In this document: positions 8,708 to 17,323 of the stretch, in pieces
Position numbering within the stretch: the stretch's first letter is position 1
How the letters are laid out: each line of letters begins with the position of its first letter
Assembly: GCF_001484765.1 (NCBI RefSeq)
Contig: NZ_LLXO01000017.1
Coordinates: 62,001-126,000 of the forward strand
Direction: 5' to 3'
DNA length: 64,000 bases
Origin: Entomohabitans teleogrylli
Lineage (GTDB): Bacteria; Pseudomonadota; Gammaproteobacteria; Enterobacterales; Enterobacteriaceae
The notes under the pieces: generated by a model
The model's database searches: none
What the model was told of the DNA's origin: nothing
Seen by the model: the letters and a program-made list of their open reading frames with translations, nothing else
Translations under genes and position numbers: made by a program

Positions 8708-9433
8708 ATGATGTTGCGTTATTTCACGCTGCTGGCCACTTTATGCTATTCGTGGTCCACAGCCGCCAGTGTGGTAGTCAATACTACCCGAGTTATTTAT
8801 TCGCAGAATGCCAAAGTCGTCAATGTGCAACTGGTTAATAAAAGCACCACGCCGCATCTGGTTCAGACATGGATAGATGACGGTAATACAGAAACCACCC
8901 CGGAAAAAATTGTCGTGCCGTTTTCTGTTGCGCCAGCAGTGGTGAAAATTGACAGCGGCGAAGGACAGGCATTAAAAATTTCCGCCCGGAACGCTTCTGA
9001 ATTGCCGGCGGATCGGGAATCGGTATTCTGGCTAAATGTTCTGGATGTTCCGCCGGTGCCGGAAGTCAGCGAAGATCGCGCTAATTACCTGCAGGTTGCG
9101 CTGCGCAGCCGGATCAAACTGTTTTATCGCCCGCAAGGTCTGGCGGTTAATGTCCAGGACATTGATCAGCACCTCGCGCTACGCCGCCAGAAAGGGGCGA
9201 CCTGTCTGGACAATCAATCGCCTTATTATGTCACCCTGACACAGTTAACCCCGTGGCGTGGCGGTGATGTGAAAAAGACGGTAAATACCAATCTGCTTTC
9301 TGAAACGGCCTTTATCGCCCCATTTAGCTGTCATGTGTTGCCAGTACAACTGACCAAAAGTTCACAGTACCGAATTGCGCGGATGGACGATTTCGGAAGT
9401 AAACAGTATGCCGTAATCTCCTACACGCTTTAA
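8708..9433 (+). CDS. Periplasmic fimbrial chaperone, operon 2
   Basis: A PapD-family chaperone of 241 residues. A signal peptide covers about residues 1-20 (ending STAA), followed by SVVVNTTRVIYSQNAKVV, the family N-terminal strand pattern. The G1-strand motif LQVALRSRIKLFYRP carries the alternating hydrophobic residues used for donor-strand complementation. The C-terminal domain has two cysteines (ATCLDNQ and FSCHVLP) that could form a disulfide. A GTG lies upstream in frame at 8699, but the ATG at 8708 gives a normal signal peptide; the ribosome-binding site is weak for either. It differs clearly from the duplicated chaperone pair of the other two clusters, so it should serve only operon 2. 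Confidence 0.92.
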   Translation: MMLRYFTLLATLCYSWSTAASVVVNTTRVIYSQNAKVVNVQLVNKSTTPHLVQTWIDDGNTETTPEKIVVPFSVAPAVVKIDSGEGQALKISARNASELPADRESVFWLNVLDVPPVPEVSEDRANYLQVALRSRIKLFYRPQGLAVNVQDIDQHLALRRQKGATCLDNQSPYYVTLTQLTPWRGGDVKKTVNTNLLSETAFIAPFSCHVLPVQLTKSSQYRIARMDDFGSKQYAVISYTL

Positions 9434-9460
9434 TACGTAATAATAAAACGGGAAATGAAA

Positions 9461-11923
9461 ATGAATATTGCCTGCAAAATCAGGCAAGGGATATTGCTGA
9501 ACGCAATAACCCTTGCCTTGTGGCCATATTACGGTGAGGCGGAAACATTTAATAGCAGTTTACTGGTCGGCGACTCTTCTCAAAAAGAATGGGGGAAGGG
9601 GGCGCCGATTATTTCGCCGGGACAGTACGAACTTGATATTTATGTCGACGGAGAGTGGAAGGGTAAATATCAGGTCAGTATTGCCGGGAATAACAGCCAG
9701 GACTTCACCATGAAAAAGCGTGATGCCCTGTTATTAGGTATCAGTCATCTGGATCATTTGCAGCATAAAAACGATACCGATGATATTGCGCTGAACGATA
9801 TTCTGCACGGTGGAAAAAGTACTCTGCACACCGGAGAGTTGCGTCTCGATCTGGAAGTTCCCCAGGCTTATGTCGCTCCCCATGACAAAAACTGGGTGGC
9901 GCCCGCCCTGTGGAACCAGGGGATTAACGGGCTGTACACCAACTACAACCTTAATGCCTATGCCGGGAAGGATAAAGCCTATGATAGCGGTACTTCCCGT
10001 TCCGCCTTCTTGTCATTACACAGCGGCCTGAATCTGTTTGGCTGGTATTTGCGAGACAACTCTACCTGGCAACACGATAGCCAGGGGGGCTCGAACTGGT
10101 TTACCAGCAGCCGTTATCTGGAAAAGCCCATCGCGCCGCTGACCATGCTGATGCGCGCCGGCGAGATGTATACCTCCTCCGATTATTTCGACAGTATCGC
10201 CTTCCGCGGTATTACGCTGAATAAAGATCAGCAGATGTTACCGGATAAGGACCAGGTTTATATGCCGGTGATTACCGGTAATGCCACATCCAACGCTGTG
10301 GTGCTGGTTTCCCAGAATCACAAAGTTATCTATCAAATCTCGGTTCCCCCCGGTCCGTTTGCCATTCGCGATCTGATGCCGACCGGTTCGCGGGACGATC
10401 TGGAAGTGGAAGTGCGGAACAGCGGCGGTCTGACCGAACGCTTTACGGTACCTTTTGCCACCATGTCGACGATGCTGCGTCCCGGGAGCTCTGACTTTCG
10501 CGTTAATGTGGGCAAAGTATATGCATCAGGTTACGGAGAGCGTCCGTGGTTTGGCCAGGCGGATTATTCGCGGGGAATAAATAACTACTGGACATGGTTT
10601 AACGGCCTGACCGTAAGCCAGAATTATTATGCATTGCTGATGGGCAGCGCGGTATCTTTTCCGTGGATGGGGTCGATGACCGCCAGCGTAGAGCAGACCC
10701 GCTGGCGCGATGAATCATCCCGGCGCGGCGAAAAATATTCCCTGTCCTGGAGTAAATATTTACCCACCAAAACAAACGTCACGCTGGCGACCTGGTACTA
10801 CCGTACCCGGGACTACATGACGTTACCGGAATTTGTCAGTCGCGATAGCCAGCGGCAGTATGTCTCCACCTTCGGCAGTAAACAGGCGTTCAGCGTGGCG
10901 TTGAGCCAGCCGCTGGGAGATGACATGGGGCGTCTGGCGCTGGATGCATGGTTCCGAAACTACCGCGGCGATCGCAGCAGTACCCGGCAATATAACCTGA
11001 CCTACAGTAATCGTTTTCAGCAGATCAACTATATGCTGTCGCTGGGGCGCCGTGAGTATAGCCGTTCCTCTTCAGCCAGTGTGGATAGCGCGCCGCGGCG
11101 CAGTGAAACCAGCGCCACCTTTTCGCTGACCATCCCGTTTTCGCTGTTTGATTCGCCGGCCAGTATTAACGCCCGTAGCCGAATGAATAACGGTCATTAC
11201 GCCTCCTCCAGCCTGGGGATGAGCGGCGTGGCCCGCGATATCGATTACAGCGTTGATTTTTCACACGACAGGGCAGGTAGCGGTGTTTCTACCGATCTGT
11301 ATGCCGGCTGGAAATCGCCCTGGGCGCGCTTGAATGCCGGGGTGTCCGATTCCGCCGACTACCGGCAGGCATCGGTGGGCGCCAGCGGCAGTTTGCTGGC
11401 GTGGAGCGGCGGCGTGCTGGCCGGGCCGGACTCAGGCAGTAACTTTGTCATTGTGGAAGCCCCAGGGATTGAAGGCGCTGAGATCAATAATGACCATGCG
11501 CAGCGCACCAATCGCCGTGGACAGGCGTTAGTTTCCGGCGCTGTAGCCTACCGGATGAATCAATTCTGGCTGGATACCAGCAACAGTGAAAATCCGGATA
11601 TTGACGTACAAAGCAATGTTGCTCATGTCGCGCCATATGAGGGCAGTATTTCGTGGGTTAAATATAAAACCGATCCCCGTAAGCTGTTTATCCTGCGTCT
11701 GCAAAATGAGGACGGTTCTCCCGTGGCGTTTGGCGCGTCGATTTACGATAGCGCCGGGCAGGAAGTGGGCTATGTCGCTCAGGGCAGCCAGGCCTACATA
11801 AAAGCCAACACATTACCTTCATCACTGCGGATTGGCCTGAAAGCGCGGGCATGTGTGATAGCCCACCCGGCAGAGAACCAAATCAATATTTGTACGGCGA
11901 GAAAGGATCGAACCCATGTATAA
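9461..11923 (+). CDS. Outer membrane fimbrial usher, operon 2
   Basis: An outer-membrane usher of 820 residues that would receive chaperone-subunit complexes and export the growing pilus through a beta-barrel. After the signal peptide comes the N-terminal periplasmic domain (FNSSLLVG to about residue 120), the barrel with the plug-domain region (AFRGITLNKDQQMLP, then VPPGPFAIRDLMPTG, both usher hallmarks) and C-terminal domains ending near INICTARKD. I prefer the ATG at 9461, 8 nt after GGA; an ATG at 9455 abuts that site. The 3' end overlaps the adhesin gene by 8 bp. The N-terminus lacks the longer leader of FimD. Confidence 0.95.
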   Translation: MNIACKIRQGILLNAITLALWPYYGEAETFNSSLLVGDSSQKEWGKGAPIISPGQYELDIYVDGEWKGKYQVSIAGNNSQDFTMKKRDALLLGISHLDHLQHKNDTDDIALNDILHGGKSTLHTGELRLDLEVPQAYVAPHDKNWVAPALWNQGINGLYTNYNLNAYAGKDKAYDSGTSRSAFLSLHSGLNLFGWYLRDNSTWQHDSQGGSNWFTSSRYLEKPIAPLTMLMRAGEMYTSSDYFDSIAFRGITLNKDQQMLPDKDQVYMPVITGNATSNAVVLVSQNHKVIYQISVPPGPFAIRDLMPTGSRDDLEVEVRNSGGLTERFTVPFATMSTMLRPGSSDFRVNVGKVYASGYGERPWFGQADYSRGINNYWTWFNGLTVSQNYYALLMGSAVSFPWMGSMTASVEQTRWRDESSRRGEKYSLSWSKYLPTKTNVTLATWYYRTRDYMTLPEFVSRDSQRQYVSTFGSKQAFSVALSQPLGDDMGRLALDAWFRNYRGDRSSTRQYNLTYSNRFQQINYMLSLGRREYSRSSSASVDSAPRRSETSATFSLTIPFSLFDSPASINARSRMNNGHYASSSLGMSGVARDIDYSVDFSHDRAGSGVSTDLYAGWKSPWARLNAGVSDSADYRQASVGASGSLLAWSGGVLAGPDSGSNFVIVEAPGIEGAEINNDHAQRTNRRGQALVSGAVAYRMNQFWLDTSNSENPDIDVQSNVAHVAPYEGSISWVKYKTDPRKLFILRLQNEDGSPVAFGASIYDSAGQEVGYVAQGSQAYIKANTLPSSLRIGLKARACVIAHPAENQINICTARKDRTHV

Positions 11924-13064
11924 ACGATTGTTGTTAGTGATATTCCTGCTGGCGGGATATGTCACCGCCGTTAAAGCTGAGGACGAAAGAGGGGTAATCG
12001 CCAATACCTGCGATCCCTACGGCTTTGTACTGAAGAAGAAGCGCGTTCAGGAATCGCTGAGGTCAATCAACCTGTCGAAGGCGTTTCTCAACGGGAATAA
12101 AGTCTCCTATACCTGGACCACCTCGTGGTCGGGGAAAATGAACTGTCTGGGGACCGCGGATTATGCCTATTTCTTCAGCGCAATTGACGATCGGCCTTTT
12201 TATGTCTTATTTGCCAGCGCTTACCGGGATAGTTACTACTGGATTAAATTCAACCTCAAAGTGGAAGGGCCGCCCCGAGTAAAAGTTCGCGGTTTACCGG
12301 GGGTTTACAGTATTGCCCGCTACCGTACTGATTACACCCTGACCGCTGAATTGTTGACCGAAAAACCGCAGGATGCGGAAGGCCGTTCAAAGATGGTCAC
12401 CACGGGTCTGGCCAACCTGCCGGCGATTGTCATGAGTGGCCATGGGGATGGCAGTAATAGTTACGGCGGTATCACCGGTAACAAGTACACCTATGCCAGT
12501 GAGGTATGGGACTATGTGATGCAGGGAACGCCGGCTTCAGGATGGAATACCGACCACTATCTGGCTTTCGAGCAACTGGCTATCCAGTTTGAACCAACCC
12601 AGACCACCTGCGATTTGCCTCATGATATGACCGTAATGCTTAACCCGGTGACCATCGACAGTCTGAACGAGAAAGGCGGTACCGCGGGTGAAAAAGCCTT
12701 CACTCTGCCGGTGTCGTGCGACAGCCTTCAGGGCGGGAATCGGGCAACGCGTAACGTTACCGCCTGGCTGGCCAGTAATGATCTGATTGAAGACGGCGAC
12801 ACGGGCTATGTGATGGTCAACGATGACAGCGATGCGCTGGGCGTCGGGATTGCGCTGCGCCAGCCCGGGGGCAACAGGGTGGTGATTGCCAATGGCATTG
12901 GTTCAGCGCCCGGCACGACGGAACTGCTGCATATCTCAAAAGATCAGGATACCGGCAGCCGCTTTTTCATCCGCCTGGTGGCCTATTATCAGGTCTATGA
13001 TAAGAAGGTGCTGTCGACCGGTAGTGTGCTGGGCACCGCCCAATTGATGTTTAATTATGACTGA
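11916..13064 (+). CDS. Fimbrial tip adhesin, operon 2
   Basis: A 382-residue secreted protein at the end of the operon, with the length and position of a two-domain tip adhesin. The signal peptide covers about residues 1-21 (ending VKA). The N-terminal half (about 22-225) is rich in aromatic residues and has a CDPYGF segment and a WNTDHYLAFEQL helix-like linker. The C-terminal half carries a pilin-type domain with cysteines in TTCDLPHD and PVSCDSL and a final strand GTAQLMFNYD. The start overlaps the usher and is preceded by AAGGA. A strong intrinsic terminator follows. The ligand is not predictable from what I can see. Confidence 0.85.
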   Translation: MYKRLLLVIFLLAGYVTAVKAEDERGVIANTCDPYGFVLKKKRVQESLRSINLSKAFLNGNKVSYTWTTSWSGKMNCLGTADYAYFFSAIDDRPFYVLFASAYRDSYYWIKFNLKVEGPPRVKVRGLPGVYSIARYRTDYTLTAELLTEKPQDAEGRSKMVTTGLANLPAIVMSGHGDGSNSYGGITGNKYTYASEVWDYVMQGTPASGWNTDHYLAFEQLAIQFEPTQTTCDLPHDMTVMLNPVTIDSLNEKGGTAGEKAFTLPVSCDSLQGGNRATRNVTAWLASNDLIEDGDTGYVMVNDDSDALGVGIALRQPGGNRVVIANGIGSAPGTTELLHISKDQDTGSRFFIRLVAYYQVYDKKVLSTGSVLGTAQLMFNYD

Positions 13065-13105
13065 AGCGTGACGCTGGCGATTGCCGGCACTGAAGATGTC
13101 ATTTT

Positions 13106-13138
13106 CCGGCCAGCGTTGATTGCTGGCCGGCTGTTTTT
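13106..13138 (+). terminator. Intrinsic terminator of fimbrial operon 2
   Basis: A perfect 9-bp stem CCGGCCAGC / GCTGGCCGG with a GTTGATT loop is followed by CTGTTTTT. It sits between the convergent adhesin and EAL genes. The minus strand also has A/T-rich flanks, so it may work in both directions. Confidence 0.85.
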
Positions 13139-13790
13139 AAGCGGCCGCCGGAATGCGTATTTCCGGCCAGAAAAAGCCCTGCGCCATGTCGGCGGGGGAT
13201 TGCAGTACTGCAAACAGATCGCCTGCTGTTTCCACACCTTCAACGAGGATTTTACCGCCATACTTACGGGTATCGCCGATCAGTCGGATCAGCGCTTCCT
13301 GAGAATGCCGGCGCTGCTGGAAAACGTGCTTGTCGATTTTTATGCCGTCAAATCGCCAGTCAAGCTGGTTCAGCACCGCGTTATAACAGGGGCGGTAATC
13401 GTCAAGCCACACCGCAAAACCCGCCAGACTGAGCGCTGACAGTCCCTGGCGCAGCCGGGAAAGTTGACGTTCGCTCAGGGTTAACAGCATTTCCGGATCC
13501 TGAAGTTCGATAACCGTCTGCCGGTTCTCGCCGGCCAGTTGTTGTTCCAGGCCGGGAAGCTGGAGCGCGGCCAGCGGTAGATTGAGGAATAATGTGCCGT
13601 TGAGCGGCAATGTTTCAAGCTGCTGTAATTGCCATTGATGAAGCGCCAGAAGGCGGTCCGGTGATTGCTGGTGAAACCAGATTTCATTATCGACATCAGG
13701 AGATAATTCGGACAAAACTTCATAGCCGAATGTTTTTTCACTATGCAGATCTATAATGGGTTGCAGGCGAATTCCTTTTATTTCCTTCAT
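13137..13790 (-). CDS. EAL-domain protein, putative c-di-GMP phosphodiesterase
   Basis: A stand-alone EAL domain of 217 residues without sensor or membrane segments. Recognisable catalytic elements are E24 in GYEVL (EAL motif), the Asn in LFLNLP, the Glu in VIELQD, the paired Asp in WLDDY, the Lys in IKIDK, the Glu in LVEGVE and Gln in AQGF. Loop 6 after DDY reads RPCYNAV instead of the usual Gly-rich sequence, and the second Glu of the ELTE motif is absent, so activity is probable but not certain. It is convergent with fimbrial operon 2. The layout recalls MrkJ, the small EAL phosphodiesterase beside the Klebsiella mrk fimbrial genes; a role in fimbrial control is inferred. Confidence 0.85.
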   Translation of the reverse strand: MKEIKGIRLQPIIDLHSEKTFGYEVLSELSPDVDNEIWFHQQSPDRLLALHQWQLQQLETLPLNGTLFLNLPLAALQLPGLEQQLAGENRQTVIELQDPEMLLTLSERQLSRLRQGLSALSLAGFAVWLDDYRPCYNAVLNQLDWRFDGIKIDKHVFQQRRHSQEALIRLIGDTRKYGGKILVEGVETAGDLFAVLQSPADMAQGFFWPEIRIPAAA

Positions 13791-13987
13791 TTCTGAGGCT
13801 CTTTTGACTTGCGTTGGTGTTATATACTAATTTATTGATTATTATTTGGTGTTATTAATTGAATTTAAGCGAAAAACATAGTTTTTTATTCTGATTTGTT
13901 GTGGTTTTTGGGTTTATAAGGCTATATAATACTTTTGTTGCCTGAGTTATCTTCGCTAAAATAGTTTATAAAAGCAGGAAAGAAAAA
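13791..13987. promoter_or_regulatory. AT-rich divergent promoter region
   Basis: An extremely AT-rich stretch lies between the divergent EAL gene and the regulator pair. It contains several TATAAT-like sequences (for example TATACT and TATAAT around 13825-13930). It is a plausible divergent promoter region and H-NS target; I could not define individual sites. Confidence 0.4.
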
Positions 13988-14050
13988 ATGAGATATGAAT
14001 CTTCTGTGGACGATCTATTTCAAAAATATTTCCACGAGCCACAGATATAA
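13988..14050 (+). CDS. Possible 20-codon leader peptide
   Basis: An ATG with AGGA 8 nt upstream opens a 20-codon frame, MRYESSVDDLFQKYFHEPQI, that stops 7 nt before the ATG of the winged-helix regulator. The regulator start itself has no ribosome-binding site, which fits coupled translation from this leader. An alternative reading uses an in-frame upstream ATG at 13995 for the regulator. Not recognised in any family. Confidence 0.35.
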   Translation: MRYESSVDDLFQKYFHEPQI

Positions 14051-14057
14051 ATTATCA

Positions 14058-14822
14058 ATGATGAAAAATCTATACCTAATTGAAAAATGTATTTTTTTTG
14101 ATGAAGACGCTCAAGAAATATCCATCAAAGGAGAACAGGAAAATACCCTCGTGTTGCCGGCGCCTTCAGCACGATTGCTTAGCGAGCTTATTAAAACCAA
14201 CGGTACTATGGTGACCCGTGAGGAGCTATTAACCCGGGTCTGGGAGGATCACGGCTATCGGGCGTCAAACAGCAATCTGAATAATTATTTGAGTATCCTG
14301 CGTCGAAATCTGACGGCCTTATTGCCTGAATCGGTGTTAATTACCACGTTACCGAAACAGGGGATTATTTTTCAGGCCAGCGTGGAGGAGATCAGTACTG
14401 ATGAAACGGCAGACTCCGCCGGTGAAGAAACCCGGGTTCCGCCTGCGCCCGCTGCCAGGAGAAAAATCGCCAGGCTGGCGGCGCTTTGCGCCACAGGGGG
14501 AGCCCTGTTGGTCGGGGCGCTGTGGCTGGTATTGTCGCCCGCGCCACAGGAACTGCCGGCCAGACAGACATTTACCCAGGCGCAATGCCGTTTTTATCTG
14601 ATGCAGGATACGCCGCTGAGTCGGGAGGATGTCATCGCCACGCTGGAGAAATTTAATATCACTCTGAACTGCGATACCCATGCGCGGGATGTCTTTTTTA
14701 CCACTTATGATGAGCCATGGAAGCGGCGACATATGGCTTTTCTGGCCTGGTGTCAGCGTGGTGAACAAGGGAAATATACCCGTTGTGAAAATATTAAAAA
14801 GATTAGCTGGGGGATGGCATGA
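14058..14822 (+). CDS. Membrane-anchored winged-helix regulator (CadC/ToxR, MarT-like)
   Basis: A one-component membrane regulator. Residues about 1-105 form an OmpR/PhoB-type winged helix (features: LPAPSARLLSELIKTNGTMVTREELLTRVW and the recognition region SNSNLNNYLSILRRNL). A linker rich in Pro and Ala leads to a single membrane helix (about 140-160, ALCATGGALLVGALWLVL) and a periplasmic domain of about 90 residues with three cysteines. The gene overlaps its partner by 4 bp (ATGA). The pair has the arrangement of Salmonella marT-fidL. I chose the first of two ATGs at 14058; an upstream ATG at 13995 would add 21 residues not typical of the family. The position between two fimbrial operons suggests fimbrial control. 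Confidence 0.82.
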   Translation: MMKNLYLIEKCIFFDEDAQEISIKGEQENTLVLPAPSARLLSELIKTNGTMVTREELLTRVWEDHGYRASNSNLNNYLSILRRNLTALLPESVLITTLPKQGIIFQASVEEISTDETADSAGEETRVPPAPAARRKIARLAALCATGGALLVGALWLVLSPAPQELPARQTFTQAQCRFYLMQDTPLSREDVIATLEKFNITLNCDTHARDVFFTTYDEPWKRRHMAFLAWCQRGEQGKYTRCENIKKISWGMA

Positions 14823-15301
14823 AATTTTTCGCGGTGGTGACGGCAGTGGTGGCGGTGCTCCTGGCCTGCGTGATTCTGGTGCAGCGATCATCTTCAGCGC
14901 TGGAGGTGCGCTGTGAGGCGGAAGTATTGCATACCGTCGATGGGCCGGAGAATAGCGTCACGCTGGACGCCACGGCGACGTTATTTATGCTTGCCAATGG
15001 TAAAGGATTCGTCAATCTGTATGGCACATTAACCGATCGCGAAGTACTGTGGCTGGTGAACCGCAAAATCTGGTTCGACTGGCATTATGAGCGTAATGAT
15101 AACCTTTATGATATTACCATTCGTCAGGTAGACATTAAAAAAGATACCGATAAAGCACCGCAAGAGATGATGGCGAAGATTTATAGCCAGCGTTTTAATA
15201 TGGAAATATATGGCGCGGGGCAAAACGCGCTATATTTTCGTGGTGTATCAACGCCATTTTTCTTCTGTGTGAAGCAGAATAAAAATGGTAAAGCAGCCTA
15301 A
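14819..15301 (+). CDS. FidL-like membrane protein
   Basis: A 160-residue protein with one N-terminal membrane helix (about residues 4-22) and a periplasmic domain that begins SSSALEVRCEAEV. It resembles the FidL family of small anchored proteins that occur directly downstream of CadC/MarT-type regulators, and here overlaps that regulator by 4 bp. Two cysteines (VRCEAE and FFFCVKQ) could pair. The family has no biochemical function that I know; it may modulate the sensory domain of the partner, by analogy to other regulator-cofactor pairs such as ToxR-ToxS. That role is inference. Confidence 0.75.
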   Translation: MKFFAVVTAVVAVLLACVILVQRSSSALEVRCEAEVLHTVDGPENSVTLDATATLFMLANGKGFVNLYGTLTDREVLWLVNRKIWFDWHYERNDNLYDITIRQVDIKKDTDKAPQEMMAKIYSQRFNMEIYGAGQNALYFRGVSTPFFFCVKQNKNGKAA

Positions 15302-15913
15302 CCTTCTCTGTCCACCGACCCTGCGTCAGAAATCATCTGGCGCAGCGAAAACCAGTCATCAGCACTGGCATATACGAATTTTTCCTACCTCTATTTGATT
15401 GTGAGTCTTATCTTTGGTCATAAAAAACAATGGGTTGTTGCTATTTTTGGTATTGACTCCGGGTCTTCTGCGACATTTTGTTCCAGGATCTTTCTACTCT
15501 CCTGTTAAGAAAATAATCCTGGGTAATTTGATAACATGATGATATTTAATTATTTTAAGATTTGTTTTTGATACTCGAGTCTCATTTTTTGCCAGGAATA
15601 TTTTCTTGCATCGCTATTTACCACTTTCTTATGGTTAGGAAAAATCTCTGAAAATAGGAAAATGCCGACTGATCATGACCTTTTATTATTTACAGGGGGA
15701 AGGGGGATAAGTACTATTCGTCTGCAGGCCGACACTGAGATTGTTATTGGTTGTCACATCATATGTAGCAATATTAGTACTCACTGGACAGTAATATGCT
15801 CAGGCATTAATTACTGGTGTTGCCTGACGTCATTGCATAATAACGACAGGTTGTTGTTATTGCATATAAGTACTGCCTCACTGGGCATATAACGAAATAA
15901 ATGGAGTTATTGT
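15302..15913 (+). promoter_or_regulatory. Long upstream region of fimbrial operon 3
   Basis: About 600 bp of AT-rich DNA without a credible gene. A 76-codon frame at 15662-15892 lacks a ribosome-binding site and any motif. The region contains a short inverted repeat, CAGGCA / TGCCTG, around 15800-15826. I found no pair of long inverted repeats that would mark a fimS-type switch. It probably holds the promoter and regulator sites for the pilin gene. Confidence 0.4.
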
Positions 15914-16477
15914 ATGAAACTGAATAAAGCACTGGTATCTGTTGCTGTTGCCTCTGCATTCATGGCGTCTTCTGCATTCGCTGCTGACGGCACTATCTAT
16001 TTCGAAGGGGAACTGGTTGCTGCTACCTGTGATATCAGCGTAAACGGCCAGACTTCTCCGGCGACTGTGGTTCTGCCTACGGTATCCATCAACCTGCTGA
16101 CTGCCGCTGGTCAGACGACCGGGACCACAGGTTTTAATATCGAGCTGGCTAACTGCGATAGCCTGGGCACTATCTCTACTGCCGCCGCATTCTTTGAAGC
16201 GGGTTCAACGGTGGATCCCGTTAACTATCGCCTGAACAATACCGATGTTTCTGCTAACGCCGCAACCAACGTTCAGCTGCAGCTGCTGGATCATCACACC
16301 CAGAACGCTATCAAGATCGGTGACACCTCTCAGACTTCTGGCGCTGGTGCGACCACGCGTATCGATGTTTCTTCTGGTTCCGCTACTCTGCCGTACGCTG
16401 TTGAGTACTATGCAATGGGGCCCACCACTCCTGGCGTTGTAACCAGCATGGTTAACTTCAGCATCGATTACCAGTAA
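15914..16477 (+). CDS. Fimbrial major subunit (FimA-like pilin), operon 3
   Basis: A 187-residue type 1-like pilin. The signal peptide (residues 1-23) ends SSAFA before ADGTIYFEG. The mature sequence has the FimA features: the first Cys in AATCDISVNG, a second Cys in LANCDS, and the final strand reading MVNFSIDYQ. GGAG precedes the ATG. It opens operon 3 and is followed by a hairpin and the chaperone. Codon choice (frequent CTG, GGT, CGT, AAC) is that of a highly expressed gene, in contrast to the AT-rich DNA just upstream. Confidence 0.93.
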   Translation: MKLNKALVSVAVASAFMASSAFAADGTIYFEGELVAATCDISVNGQTSPATVVLPTVSINLLTAAGQTTGTTGFNIELANCDSLGTISTAAAFFEAGSTVDPVNYRLNNTDVSANAATNVQLQLLDHHTQNAIKIGDTSQTSGAGATTRIDVSSGSATLPYAVEYYAMGPTTPGVVTSMVNFSIDYQ

Positions 16478-16503
16478 TCGTTCCGCTGTGTTGTGTTAAG
16501 GAA

Positions 16504-16526
16504 CCGGCGGCATCCCCTGCCGCCGG
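16504..16526 (+). terminator. Intercistronic hairpin after pilin
   Basis: A perfect 9-bp stem CCGGCGGCA / TGCCGCCGG with a TCCCC loop between pilin and chaperone. No U-run follows, so mRNA stabilisation or differential expression is more likely than termination. Confidence 0.6.
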
Positions 16527-16544
16527 CTGTAATGGAATATTGCT

Positions 16545-17249
16545 ATGAAAATGACACTTCTGCCCCGCCTGGCTTTACTGCTGATGGCCTGCTTCTCTCT
16601 GCCGGTAAACAGTGCTGTGATCATCACCGGCACCCGCGTGATTTACCCGGCGGCGGAGAAAGAGGTGTCAGTCAAAATGAGTAACAATGGTTCAGGACCG
16701 GTGCTGATTCAGTCCTGGATTGATAATGGCGATCCGAAATCTTCTCCGGAAACCGCCAAAGCGCCATTTTACCTCACTCCTCCGGTTAACCGGGTGAACG
16801 CCGGCCGCGGCCAGACGCTGCGTATCCGCTACACCGGCGATGCGCTGCCGCAGGATAAAGAGTCGATTTTTTACCTCAACGTACTGGAAGTGCCGCCGAA
16901 GGTGAAAAACGACGATAAGAAAAACATGTTGCATATGGCCTTCCGGTCACGCCTGAAGCTGTTTTTCCGCCCGGCAGGCCTGACAGCCAAAGCTGCTATG
17001 GCGGCGCCGTCACAGCTGGTCTGGAGCCAGAGCGGCAACCGCGTTACCGCCCGTAACCCCACGCCGTTTCACGTCACGGTGGCGTATTTGACCGAAGATG
17101 ATAAAGGGGAAAACCAGGTAGCGGACGGCGGCATGATTAAACCGGGCGAGTCCCTCACCTTTACCCTCAAAAAATCTGTTTCCCGGTACTACCCGGTCAT
17201 CATCAATGATTATGGCGCGCGGCGGGTAGTGAACCAGACAGGGAAATAA
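16545..17249 (+). CDS. Periplasmic fimbrial chaperone (FimC/PapD family), copy 2
   Basis: The operon 3 chaperone, 234 residues, a near duplicate of the minus-strand chaperone at 1283-1987. The signal peptide ends VNSA. The G1-strand region reads LHMAFRSRLKLFFRP and the C-terminal domain ends YYPVIINDYGARR. The two genes share a 50-bp identical block (16782-16831 here), a single mismatch and then a further 29 identical bases. It lies between pilin and usher, in the canonical order. Differences from copy 1 cluster around residues 118-127 and in the second domain, which may tune subunit preference or be drift. Confidence 0.94.
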   Translation: MKMTLLPRLALLLMACFSLPVNSAVIITGTRVIYPAAEKEVSVKMSNNGSGPVLIQSWIDNGDPKSSPETAKAPFYLTPPVNRVNAGRGQTLRIRYTGDALPQDKESIFYLNVLEVPPKVKNDDKKNMLHMAFRSRLKLFFRPAGLTAKAAMAAPSQLVWSQSGNRVTARNPTPFHVTVAYLTEDDKGENQVADGGMIKPGESLTFTLKKSVSRYYPVIINDYGARRVVNQTGK

Positions 17250-17264
17250 ACAAACGGATTTGCG

Positions 17265-17298
17265 CCTGACGGCCGGCTCCTGCATTCAGGCCGTCAGG
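17265..17298 (+). terminator. Intercistronic hairpin before usher
   Basis: A perfect 10-bp stem CCTGACGGCC / GGCCGTCAGG with a 14-nt loop lies between chaperone and usher. No U-run follows. It could reduce usher expression or stabilise the upstream mRNA. Confidence 0.55.
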
Positions 17299-17323
17299 AA
17301 TCTACCGGGAAACGGAGTTGATT

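Noticed and set aside
15302-15913. fimS-like invertible promoter element upstream of operon 3
   Set aside because: I found no pair of inverted repeats of suitable length; only short 6-7 bp matches.
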